This document shows, one piece after another, positions 49,112-56,380 of a DNA stretch of 64,000 nucleotides. The stretch is from NCBI GenBank assembly GCA_004379165.1, contig NKXK01000024.1:62001-126000 (forward strand), written 5' to 3'. Both the position numbers and the translations under genes were made by a program. The DNA comes from Rhodocyclaceae bacterium (GTDB lineage Bacteria > Pseudomonadota > Gammaproteobacteria > Burkholderiales > Rhodocyclaceae). Within the stretch, counting starts at the first letter, position 1. Every line of letters begins with the position of its first letter. The notes beneath the pieces were generated by a model. It was not told the DNA's origin and made no database searches. It was given only the letters and a program-made list of their open reading frames with translations.

Positions 49112-51057
49112 CATTTCTGCAGCAAACGATCCTCCGCCGCCACCACGGCTTCCGGATCACCCAGAACGACCACCACATCCCCCTCTTCCAGCCGCGTTTC
49201 AGGCGCCGGCTCGATGGCGCGGATGCCGCGGCGACGGATGGCACTGATTTCGCAGCCATAGATCTGCAAATTCAGGTCGGCCAAGGTCTGCCCGATTGCC
49301 CCTGCACCTTTGGTCAGCCAGATGGAATGCAGGCGCTGCTCTTCATCTTCATCACGATCGCTCATGCCATGGAAGAAGCCACGCAACAGGCGGTAGCGCT
49401 CGGCACGGGTCTGCCGGATGCGCTTGAGCACACGATTGATCGGCACGCCGACCAACACCAGGGCATGCGACGCCAGCATCAGGCTGGCCTCCAGCGCCTC
49501 CGGAACCACCTCGGCCGCCCCCGCCCGGGATAGGCGCCCCATGTCACGCTCATCAGCGGTCCGCACGACCACGGGCAACTCCGGCCGCAATGCCTGGACG
49601 TGGTGCAACAGCTTTTCCGACAGCGCCGTGTCGTTGATGGTGACGATCACCACGCTCGCGCGCATCAAGCCCGCCGCGACCAGCGCCTCCTTGCGACTGA
49701 CATCGCCGAAAACCACACTTTCCCCGGCGGCGGCGGCCTCGCGAACGCGATCCGGATCCAAGTCGAGCGCCAGATAGTTGACCCCTTCCTGCCCAAGAAA
49801 GCGCGCGAGATACTGACCGTTTCGCCCGAAGCCGCAGATCAATGCGTGTTTCTCGGTTCCCATCGAATGTGCCGCAATCTGCGTCAATTGCATCGAGCGC
49901 ATCAGCCATTCGCTGGCCACAAACCGCATCACAATGCGTTCGCTGTAATGCACGACAAAGGGCGCCAGCAGCATCGACAGCACCAAGGCCGTCAGGGCAA
50001 CCTGCTCGACTGCCTTGGGCATGCGTGTGATTTCCCCAAGAAGCACGAAACCGAATTCGCCACCAGCACACAGCCACAGTGCCGAGCGGATCGAATTGCC
50101 CGGCGTCGAACCCAGTCGCCATGACAGCAGACCGACCACCAGCGCCTTGATCACCAGCAGCGCTGCCAGCACCAGCAACACTTTCCACCACAATCCCACC
50201 AGAATCTGCAGGTCAAGCTTCACGCCAATGGTGACGAAGAACAAGCCCATCAGCACATCGCGAAATGGCTTGATATCCTCCTCCACCTGCAGCCGGTACT
50301 CGGTTTCCGAAATCAGCATACCGGCCACAAAAGCCCCCAGCGCCAGCGAGAGGCCGGCGAGTTGTGTCAGCGTCGCCAGGCTGAGGGTAATCAACAGCAC
50401 ATTGAGTACGAACACTTCTGAGGATTTGGCGCGCGCGACGAAGTGAAACCATTTGCGCATCAAGCGCTGGCCGAAGACGAGGATCAGCGCCAGCATCAGC
50501 ACCGCCTTGACCATCGCCACGCCAAGCAGAACCGCCAGCTTTTCCGGCGGTTGATTGAGCGCGGGAATGATTACCAGCAACGGGACGACGGCCAGATCCT
50601 GAAACAGCAGCACGCCCATGATTTCACGCCCGTGCGCTGAGTCGAGTTGCATGCGCTCGGTCAGCAACTTGGTAATGACCGCCGTCGAAGACATAGCGAA
50701 GACGCCGCCGAGAGCAATCCCCAATTGCCAGCTGAAACCGAGCAACATCACCAGACCGATGACCAGCAACATGGTCAGCGCGACCTGCAGCAAGCCCAGC
50801 CCGAAGACGATGCGTTTCATCGAATAGAGCTTTGGAAGTGAGAATTCCAGGCCGATCGAGAACATCAGGAAAACGACGCCGAACTCGGCGAGATATTCCA
50901 GACGATGGACATCGCCCATCAAGTTGAGCGCATGCGGACCGATCAGGCTGCCAACGAAAAGATACCCGAGCACCGGCGGCAGATTGAAGCGACGGAAGAT
51001 GACCACGGCTAGTACCGAGGCACCGAGCAACAGGAGGACAAGTGACAGCGCGCTCAA
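49111..51057 (-). CDS. Kef/YbaL-type K+:proton antiporter with TrkA domains
   Basis: 648 residues from a TTG start at 51057. CPA2 transport domain (about twelve segments; FGVVFLMFSIGLEFSLPKL, GVLLFQDLAVVPLL), then a TrkA-N nucleotide-binding domain (HALICGFGRNGQYLARFL) and a TrkA-C domain (GCEISAIRRRGIRAIEPAPETRLEEGDVVVVLG). This is the complete KefB/C or YbaL architecture, likely NAD- or glutathione-gated potassium efflux. Divergent from kdsD, the usual neighbour in proteobacteria. Confidence 0.92.
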   Translation of the reverse strand: MSALSLVLLLLGASVLAVVIFRRFNLPPVLGYLFVGSLIGPHALNLMGDVHRLEYLAEFGVVFLMFSIGLEFSLPKLYSMKRIVFGLGLLQVALTMLLVIGLVMLLGFSWQLGIALGGVFAMSSTAVITKLLTERMQLDSAHGREIMGVLLFQDLAVVPLLVIIPALNQPPEKLAVLLGVAMVKAVLMLALILVFGQRLMRKWFHFVARAKSSEVFVLNVLLITLSLATLTQLAGLSLALGAFVAGMLISETEYRLQVEEDIKPFRDVLMGLFFVTIGVKLDLQILVGLWWKVLLVLAALLVIKALVVGLLSWRLGSTPGNSIRSALWLCAGGEFGFVLLGEITRMPKAVEQVALTALVLSMLLAPFVVHYSERIVMRFVASEWLMRSMQLTQIAAHSMGTEKHALICGFGRNGQYLARFLGQEGVNYLALDLDPDRVREAAAAGESVVFGDVSRKEALVAAGLMRASVVIVTINDTALSEKLLHHVQALRPELPVVVRTADERDMGRLSRAGAAEVVPEALEASLMLASHALVLVGVPINRVLKRIRQTRAERYRLLRGFFHGMSDRDEDEEQRLHSIWLTKGAGAIGQTLADLNLQIYGCEISAIRRRGIRAIEPAPETRLEEGDVVVVLGDPEAVVAAEDRLLQK

Positions 51058-51109
51058 GGGCGTTTTCTCGATTCGGGTATACTTCGGGCATCATAACCGT
51101 AGCCAGCCC

Positions 51110-52105
51110 ATGAACCCAAGCCCAACGCCCGACCGCTACTCACCGGAACGCGCTCTGGATCTCGGTCGCCAGACACTCGGCATCGAAGCCGCTGCCGTCG
51201 AAGCACTCAAGTCGCGGATCGATGGCGATTTTGCCGCCGCTGTTGCGCTGATCCTGAATAGTCGCGGGCGCCTGATTGTCAGCGGCATGGGCAAATCCGG
51301 ACACATCGCCCGCAAGATTGCCGCCACCATGGCCAGCACGGGAACGCCGGCCTACTTCGTCCATCCTGGCGAAGCCAGCCACGGCGACTTGGGCATGATT
51401 ACCCGCGACGACGTGCTGCTCGCGCTCTCCAATTCCGGCGAGTCGGAAGAGTTGCTGCGCATCGTACCGGCTGTCAAGCGCCAGGGGGCGTCGCTGATCT
51501 CGATGACCGGCGCGCCGCATTCGACGCTGGCCCGCGAAGCCGACATCCATCTTGATGCAGGCGTTGCACAGGAAGCCTGCCCGCTCAACCTGGCACCGAC
51601 CGCCAGCACGACGGCCGCGCTGGCGCTGGGTGATGCCCTGGCCGTCGCCTTGCTCGATGCCCGCGGCTTCGGCCCGGAGGATTTTGCCCGCTCGCATCCG
51701 GGCGGTTCGCTCGGGCGGCGGCTGCTCACCCACGTCCGCGATGTCATGCGACCCGCGGAACGCGTCCCCAGCATTGCTCCGGACACCCCGATCACCGACG
51801 CGATCATCGCCATGTCCCGCGGCGGACTGGGTCTGGTGGCCGTTGTCGAGAACAATGCCGTTACGGGCATCTTTACCGACGGCGACCTGCGCCGTGCCTT
51901 CGAAAGGCGTATCGACCTCCAGCACGGCCTCATCGCCAGCGTAATGCACCCGATGCCCCATCGTATCGGCGCCGACAAGCTGGCCGTCGAAGCCGTCGAA
52001 ATGATGGAGCGCCTGCGTATCAACGCCTTGCTGGTCACCGATGCTGACAACCACCTGCTCGGCGCCCTGAACATGCACGACTTGTTCACTGCGAAGGTTA
52101 TCTGA
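51110..52105 (+). CDS. kdsD: Arabinose-5-phosphate isomerase KdsD
   Basis: 331 residues: SIS sugar isomerase domain (GRLIVSGMGKSGHIARKIAATMASTGTPAYFVHPGEASHGDLG) followed by two CBS domains (VRDVMRPAERVPSI; ASVMHPMPHRIG). It converts ribulose-5-phosphate to arabinose-5-phosphate for Kdo and LPS synthesis. Normally followed by kdsC; here the next gene is lptC after only 55 bases. Confidence 0.95.
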   Translation: MNPSPTPDRYSPERALDLGRQTLGIEAAAVEALKSRIDGDFAAAVALILNSRGRLIVSGMGKSGHIARKIAATMASTGTPAYFVHPGEASHGDLGMITRDDVLLALSNSGESEELLRIVPAVKRQGASLISMTGAPHSTLAREADIHLDAGVAQEACPLNLAPTASTTAALALGDALAVALLDARGFGPEDFARSHPGGSLGRRLLTHVRDVMRPAERVPSIAPDTPITDAIIAMSRGGLGLVAVVENNAVTGIFTDGDLRRAFERRIDLQHGLIASVMHPMPHRIGADKLAVEAVEMMERLRINALLVTDADNHLLGALNMHDLFTAKVI

Positions 52106-52160
52106 TGAACCCTACTGTTCGCGCCGATCAGAGTTCCTTCCGCGCCGCACGGCTCCAGAC

Positions 52161-52742
52161 ATGAAACACTGGCCGAGTCAGCTGTTTCCGATCATTCTGC
52201 TGGCCGTGCTGGCAGGACTGACGTTTTGGCTGCAAAAATCGGTTGACCGCGACCATGCCCCGCGTGACCACACACCGCGCCACGAAATCGATTCGATGGC
52301 GGAAAACTTTGTTGCCCGCCGCTTTGACGAGAACGGCATCCTCAAGTACCAGCTGGCCGGTCCGTCGATGATTCACTTCCCCGACGACGACAGCGCCGAA
52401 TTGAAAAATCCGTTGCTCACCGCCTTCCGGGAAGCAGCGCCACCGGTGACACTGACTGCTCGCCATGCCCGCATCAGCAGCAAGGGGGAGACGGTCTATC
52501 TCTGGAATGAGGTTGTTGCGACGCGCCAAGCGACCTCCGAGCGCCCGGCCATGATTGCCCGTATGCCGGATCTGGTCGCCCAACCGGAAGCCGGCACCGC
52601 CTTTACCAACAGCCCGGTTGAAGTGACCGAAGGAGCCTCCTGGCTCAAGGGCGTTGGTGCCGATCTCGACCACAATGCCTCGACGCTCGTCTTGCGCTCG
52701 CAGGTGCGCGGCATGTACATCCGACCCAAAGCCCAGCCATGA
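52161..52742 (+). CDS. lptC: LPS export protein LptC
   Basis: 193 residues: N-terminal membrane anchor (QLFPIILLAVLAGLTFWLQ) and a periplasmic beta-jellyroll beginning DSMAENFVARRFDENGILKYQLAGPSM. It receives LPS from LptBFG and passes it to LptA. The short run before it (52106-52160) codes for nothing recognisable; kdsC, expected here, is absent. Confidence 0.92.
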   Translation: MKHWPSQLFPIILLAVLAGLTFWLQKSVDRDHAPRDHTPRHEIDSMAENFVARRFDENGILKYQLAGPSMIHFPDDDSAELKNPLLTAFREAAPPVTLTARHARISSKGETVYLWNEVVATRQATSERPAMIARMPDLVAQPEAGTAFTNSPVEVTEGASWLKGVGADLDHNASTLVLRSQVRGMYIRPKAQP

Positions 52743-53341
52743 TCCTCCGACTCGCCACGCTTTCCCTCTGCCTGCTTGCCGCCCAACCGGCATTTGCCGA
52801 ACGTGCCGACCGCGACAAGCCAATGCTGCTCGAAGCGAACCGGATGTCGATTGACGACGCCAAGAAGATACAGATTCTTGAAGGCGACGTCCTGATCACC
52901 AAGGGCACGATGATGCTGAGCGCCGATCGCGTGGTCATCACCGAGGACAAGTACGGTTTCCAGAAAGGCACCGCCTTCGGCGGCAAGGGCGGCCTGGCGC
53001 GCTTCCGTCAGAAGCGGGAAGGCAGCGAGGACTATGTCGATGGCGAAGCCGAGCGCATCGAGTACAACACGGCCAACGAAGTGGCCGAACTCTTCCATCG
53101 TGCCTTCGTCAGGAGCGGTGAGGACCAGGTCAAGGGCGATTACATCTGGTACGACGCAATCAGTGAAAAGTACTTGGTCACCGCTGGCGAAGCGCGTGAT
53201 GCCAAGTCTGGGCCGGCACGTGTCCGTGCGGTTATCCAGCCCAAATCCAAGGGTGCTGAACCAGCGCAGCCGGCGCCACGCGGCGAACGCCTTGACCTGA
53301 GGGGCGCCGGCGGCCTCAGCCTGCCCAACGCACAGCAATAG
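52739..53341 (+). CDS. lptA: LPS transport periplasmic protein LptA
   Basis: 200 residues, four-base overlap with lptC. Signal peptide MILRLATLSLCLLAAQPAFAE, OstA-like domain with KPMLLEANRMSIDDAKKIQILEGDVLITKGTMMLSADRVVI. It bridges the periplasm in the Lpt machine. lptB and rpoN, the usual next genes, are not here; phasin genes follow. Confidence 0.93.
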   Translation: MILRLATLSLCLLAAQPAFAERADRDKPMLLEANRMSIDDAKKIQILEGDVLITKGTMMLSADRVVITEDKYGFQKGTAFGGKGGLARFRQKREGSEDYVDGEAERIEYNTANEVAELFHRAFVRSGEDQVKGDYIWYDAISEKYLVTAGEARDAKSGPARVRAVIQPKSKGAEPAQPAPRGERLDLRGAGGLSLPNAQQ

Positions 53342-53431
53342 TGCATCCGCGGCAGAAGGCGCCGTAAACCCCCGCCAAATCAGGCCAAGAAAGCATTGCC
53401 AAGCAACTGTTTTTCAAAAGGAAAAATATTT

Positions 53432-53446
53432 TTGTGCACCGCACAA
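53432..53446. promoter_or_regulatory. PhaR-like operator in the phasin promoter
   Basis: TTGTGCACCGCACAA, arms TTGTGC/GCACAA, ending nine bases before the -35. A second, weaker site (TGCAGCGCAAC) starts at 53494 near the transcription start. Fits the recalled PhaR pattern; PhaR represses phaP until polymer forms. Confidence 0.6.
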
Positions 53447-53454
53447 AAAACCTG

Positions 53455-53482
53455 TTGACATTATGGACATCACTCCTATAAT
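53455..53482 (+). promoter_or_regulatory. Consensus sigma-70 promoter of the phasin gene
   Basis: TTGACA (53455-53460), 16 bases, TATAAT (53477-53482): both hexamers perfect, the strongest promoter in the window, about 90 bases before the ATG. Confidence 0.85.
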
Positions 53483-53574
53483 TGAGGTCATGGTGCAGCG
53501 CAACATTGGTGTCACACCGGAGGCGCTGCGACGGTTTTTACTGTTTCGCACAACCTTTTATTCAGGAGATACCC

Positions 53575-54129
53575 ATGTTCAAGACCCCCGAGCAATTCGC
53601 CGCCGCCAACAAGGCTACTGTTGATTCCCTGCTGTCGCTGGCCAACACCGCTCTGGCTTCTGCCGAGCGCATCGCTGCCCTGAACCTGAACACCGCCCGT
53701 TCGGTCATGGAAGATTCCGTTTCCGGCGCCAAGGCCCTGATGGGTGCCAAGGACGTTCAGGAAGCCATGGCCATCCAGGCTTCGCTGGCTCAGCCGAATG
53801 TCGAGAAGGCCGTTGCCTACTCCCGCAGCGTCTACGAAATCTCTGCCCAGACCCAGGAAGAACTGTCCAAGATGGTTGAAGCCCAATTCGGCGACTTCCA
53901 GAAGACGGTTGCCGGTCTGCTCGACCAGGCCGCCAAGTCTGCTCCGGCTGGTTCCGACGTTGCTGTTGCCGCTGTCAAGTCGGCTATCGCTGCTGCCAAC
54001 TCTGCCTTCGACAACATGAACAAGGCTGCCAAGCAAGTTGCTGAAATCGCCGAAGCCAACGTCGCTGCTGCCACCAACGCCACCGTCAAGGCTGTTGGCG
54101 CCACCGCCGCCGCTTCCAAGAAGAAGTAA
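53575..54129 (+). CDS. phaP: Phasin (PHA granule-associated protein)
   Basis: 184 residues from the ATG at 53575 with AGGAG six bases upstream. Phasin_2 family pattern: MFKTPEQFAAANKATVDSLL, ALNLNTARSVMEDS, SLAQPNVEKAVAYSRSVYEISAQTQEEL, Ala/Lys-rich tail ending KKK. Amphipathic helices coat polyhydroxyalkanoate granules and set their number and size. A very strong promoter with a PhaR-like operator fits a highly expressed, polymer-responsive gene. A longer in-frame opening to 53482 overlaps the promoter. Confidence 0.93.
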   Translation: MFKTPEQFAAANKATVDSLLSLANTALASAERIAALNLNTARSVMEDSVSGAKALMGAKDVQEAMAIQASLAQPNVEKAVAYSRSVYEISAQTQEELSKMVEAQFGDFQKTVAGLLDQAAKSAPAGSDVAVAAVKSAIAAANSAFDNMNKAAKQVAEIAEANVAAATNATVKAVGATAAASKKK

Positions 54130-54140
54130 TTCGCCGGATC

Positions 54141-54166
54141 AACCCCTGCTACGGCAGGGGTTTTCG
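54141..54166 (+). terminator. Terminator after the first phasin
   Basis: Stem AACCCCTGC / GCAGGGGTT with TACG loop and T-rich tail. Confidence 0.85.
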
Positions 54167-54201
54167 TTTCATCCGCACCACCACACAACAAACTGGAGAA
54201 G

Positions 54202-54771
54202 ATGATGAGCAACCCGAATATCGAACAACTGACCGCCGCCCAGAAAGCCAACGCCGAAGTCATGATGGCCCTGCTGCGCACCGCCTTCAACGGCGTCGAG
54301 CGCCTGACCGCCCTGAACATGGCCGCTTCCCGCGAGTTCTTCAACAATACGGTTGCCAACGCCCAGCAACTGATGGCCGCCAAGGATGCCAACGCGGTCG
54401 CCAAGCTGAACAGCGAACTGGCCCAGCCGAACGTTGACAAGCTGATGGACTACTCACGCAGCGTCTACGATCTGGTTTCCGAAATGCAGAAGGAAGTCAC
54501 TTCGGTCATGGAAGCCCAGTACAGCAGCTTCACCAAGAATGCCGCTACGGCCGTCGAAAAGGCCAAGGCCTCCGCACCGGTCGGTGGTGACGTTTTCGCC
54601 GCCACGATGCAATCCATGCTCGGCGCCTCGACCAAGGCTTTCGACCAGATGACCTCGATGGCCAAGCAACTGTCCGACATCGCTGAAGCCAACATCCAGG
54701 CTGCCAGCAGCGTTGCCGTGCCGGCCAAGAAGAGCGCGACCGCCGCTGCTGCCAAGAAGGCTGCCAAGTAA
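54202..54771 (+). CDS. Second phasin
   Basis: 189 residues from ATGATG with CTGGAG upstream. Same family as the preceding gene (NIEQLTAAQKANAEVMMALL, ALNMAASREFFNNTVANAQQLM, LAQPNVDKLMDYSRSVYDLVSEMQKEV, tail AAAKKAAK). Roughly half identical by eye, so an old tandem duplication. Only 72 bases after the first phasin and beyond its terminator; no separate strong promoter is seen, so it probably depends on read-through. Confidence 0.93.
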   Translation: MMSNPNIEQLTAAQKANAEVMMALLRTAFNGVERLTALNMAASREFFNNTVANAQQLMAAKDANAVAKLNSELAQPNVDKLMDYSRSVYDLVSEMQKEVTSVMEAQYSSFTKNAATAVEKAKASAPVGGDVFAATMQSMLGASTKAFDQMTSMAKQLSDIAEANIQAASSVAVPAKKSATAAAAKKAAK

Positions 54772-54791
54772 TACCGGCGTCTCGCCCGATC

Positions 54792-54818
54792 AAAAGCCCG
54801 GATGCGTCCGGGCTTTTT
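54792..54818 (+). terminator. Terminator after the second phasin
   Basis: Stem AAAAGCCCGGA / TCCGGGCTTTT with a four-base loop and T-run. Confidence 0.9.
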
Positions 54819-54826
54819 GCTTTTTG

Positions 54827-54879
54827 GCGTCTGCGGTCAACCCGAAATTTCGACCCAAATCCGGGTTGACCGCAGACGC
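54827..54879. repeat. Inverted pair of the dispersed element (copies 12a/12b)
   Basis: Perfect 18-bp arms GCGTCTGCGGTCAACCCG (54827-54844) and its complement (54862-54879) separated by 17 bases, in the convergent gap between the second phasin and the CinA-like gene, six bases from the latter's stop. Right blocks carry GGGTTGACC in place of GGGTTCACC, and compensate each other. Confidence 0.85.
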
Positions 54880-54884
54880 CTTGA

Positions 54885-55649
54885 TTACGGCCGCCAGACC
54901 CAGATGATGCCGCGTTTTTCAATCTCGATCCGGATTTCTTCCATCGCCTTATCAACCAGCGCCGGCGCCCCCTCGACCCCCAGTTCCAGATGCTTGCGCT
55001 CCTTGCCCACCAGCGACGGCAACGAGAACAGGCGCAACGTCGGGTAGTCGGCAACAATGCGCTCCATCAGGTCGAGCAGCGCACTCTCGTAGGCCGTCGG
55101 GCCGGTCAGCAGGTAAGCCTTTTCCACCGTATCGGCCACCGGCTGGAACTCACCCTTGTAGAAGGTATCGAGCGCCCATTCGATCATCGGATGCGCCATC
55201 TGCGGGAAACCCGGCACGAAGTAATGCTCGTTGGTCATGAAGCCGGCGATCCGGTTGAAAGGGTTGGGAATCATCTGCACCCCAGCCGGAAAGGTCACCA
55301 GCAGCTTGCGCTGATCGGTAATCTCCTCGCCGGCAAAGCGGATTCTCAGATCCTCGAAGGCCTCAGCATGCAATTCCAGCCCGACACCCAGCGCCGCCGC
55401 CACCGCCTGCCGGGTGTGATCATCCGGCGTGTTGCCAATACCGCCGCAGGAAAATACGACATCACCGGAGGCCATCGTCCGTTTGAAGGTTGCTGCAAGG
55501 CGCTGGCGGTCATCGCCGAGGTACTCGACCCAGCTCAGGCGCAGCCCTCGTTGCCCGAGCATCTCGGCAATCTTCGCAAAATGCTTGTCCTGTCGCTTTC
55601 CCGACAGGATTTCGTCGCCAATGATGATGGCGCCAAAGGTCCGGCTCAT
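54885..55649 (-). CDS. CinA-like molybdopterin-binding domain protein
   Basis: 254 residues: MSRTFGAIIIGDEILSGKRQDKH, FSCGGIGNTPDDHTRQAVAAALG and AGVQMIPNPFNRIAGF are the CinA/MoeA-like (MoCF) fold. The C-terminal nicotinamide-deamidase domain of full CinA is missing. Function of such stand-alone proteins is uncertain, possibly FAD or pyrophosphate hydrolysis. Four-base overlap with the EI24 gene upstream. Confidence 0.88.
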   Translation of the reverse strand: MSRTFGAIIIGDEILSGKRQDKHFAKIAEMLGQRGLRLSWVEYLGDDRQRLAATFKRTMASGDVVFSCGGIGNTPDDHTRQAVAAALGVGLELHAEAFEDLRIRFAGEEITDQRKLLVTFPAGVQMIPNPFNRIAGFMTNEHYFVPGFPQMAHPMIEWALDTFYKGEFQPVADTVEKAYLLTGPTAYESALLDLMERIVADYPTLRLFSLPSLVGKERKHLELGVEGAPALVDKAMEEIRIEIEKRGIIWVWRP

Positions 55650-56380
55650 ATCCGTACTCCCTCAATGGTCACAACAGCCTCACCGCGCGAGCGGCGCAAG
55701 GCTTCCAGCCCGAAATGAACAAATGACAGCGCCGCCAGCGCCGGTGCCAGCAAACCGACCAGGGGGATGTGGGCCAGCAGCGCCATGGTCAGGCCGAGCA
55801 TGAACAGCGGTGTTTTCTGTGCCGCCCGCAGGCTCGCCCATTCACTCTCAGTCGCATGCATCGACAGCGCGTCATAGGCAAAGGTGCGCCGGTTCAGCCA
55901 GCCCATCAGCAGCAGCGGCACGAGCAAGGACAAGCCGGGAATCAGCCACAGCGGAATGGTCACCACCCAAGCAATGACGAAAATCAGCGACGCGCCGATA
56001 CTATTGACGGCTGCAGCCACGAAACTGTCCTTGCCCATCGCCGCGACGTCGCGGTATTCGCCTTGTGACAGATGGCGCAACATCAGCGGCATGATGACAA
56101 TGGCCGCCAGCAGCGAGGCCATCAGATAAGCCAGCGCGAAAATCGCCATCCAGCCGCCGATGTAGGCGAGGATATGCGCCAGCCAGACCAGCCCCCAGCC
56201 GACGAGCAGGGTCATCGGCGGGAAGGCCATCATCTGCTCGACCGCCCAGCCGAGCGCCCAGATGGCCAGCACGATCGCCATCAGCAGCGACAGCAGCGCC
56301 GGCGTCAGCACATAGAACCAGACCTTGCCCGTGCGCAGGCTACCGAAGGTACGCGCCAGCGCGAGCATCACGTCACCCAT
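55646..56380 (-). CDS. EI24/CysZ-like membrane protein
   Basis: 244 residues from the ATG at 56380 (AGGGA upstream), with about five hydrophobic segments and the EI24-domain style ALARTFGSLRTGKVWFYVLTP and LIPGLSLLVPLLLMGWLNRRTFAYDALS. The family includes the sulfate transporter CysZ, but substrate cannot be assigned. Start lies eight bases inside the hrpA end; the three genes hrpA-EI24-CinA-like form a minus-strand operon. Confidence 0.82.
   Translation of the reverse strand: MGDVMLALARTFGSLRTGKVWFYVLTPALLSLLMAIVLAIWALGWAVEQMMAFPPMTLLVGWGLVWLAHILAYIGGWMAIFALAYLMASLLAAIVIMPLMLRHLSQGEYRDVAAMGKDSFVAAAVNSIGASLIFVIAWVVTIPLWLIPGLSLLVPLLLMGWLNRRTFAYDALSMHATESEWASLRAAQKTPLFMLGLTMALLAHIPLVGLLAPALAALSFVHFGLEALRRSRGEAVVTIEGVRI

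Noticed and set aside
53361-53395. Possible element copy after lptA
   Set aside because: Only a loose match (GCCGTAAACCC); the two conserved blocks are not both present.
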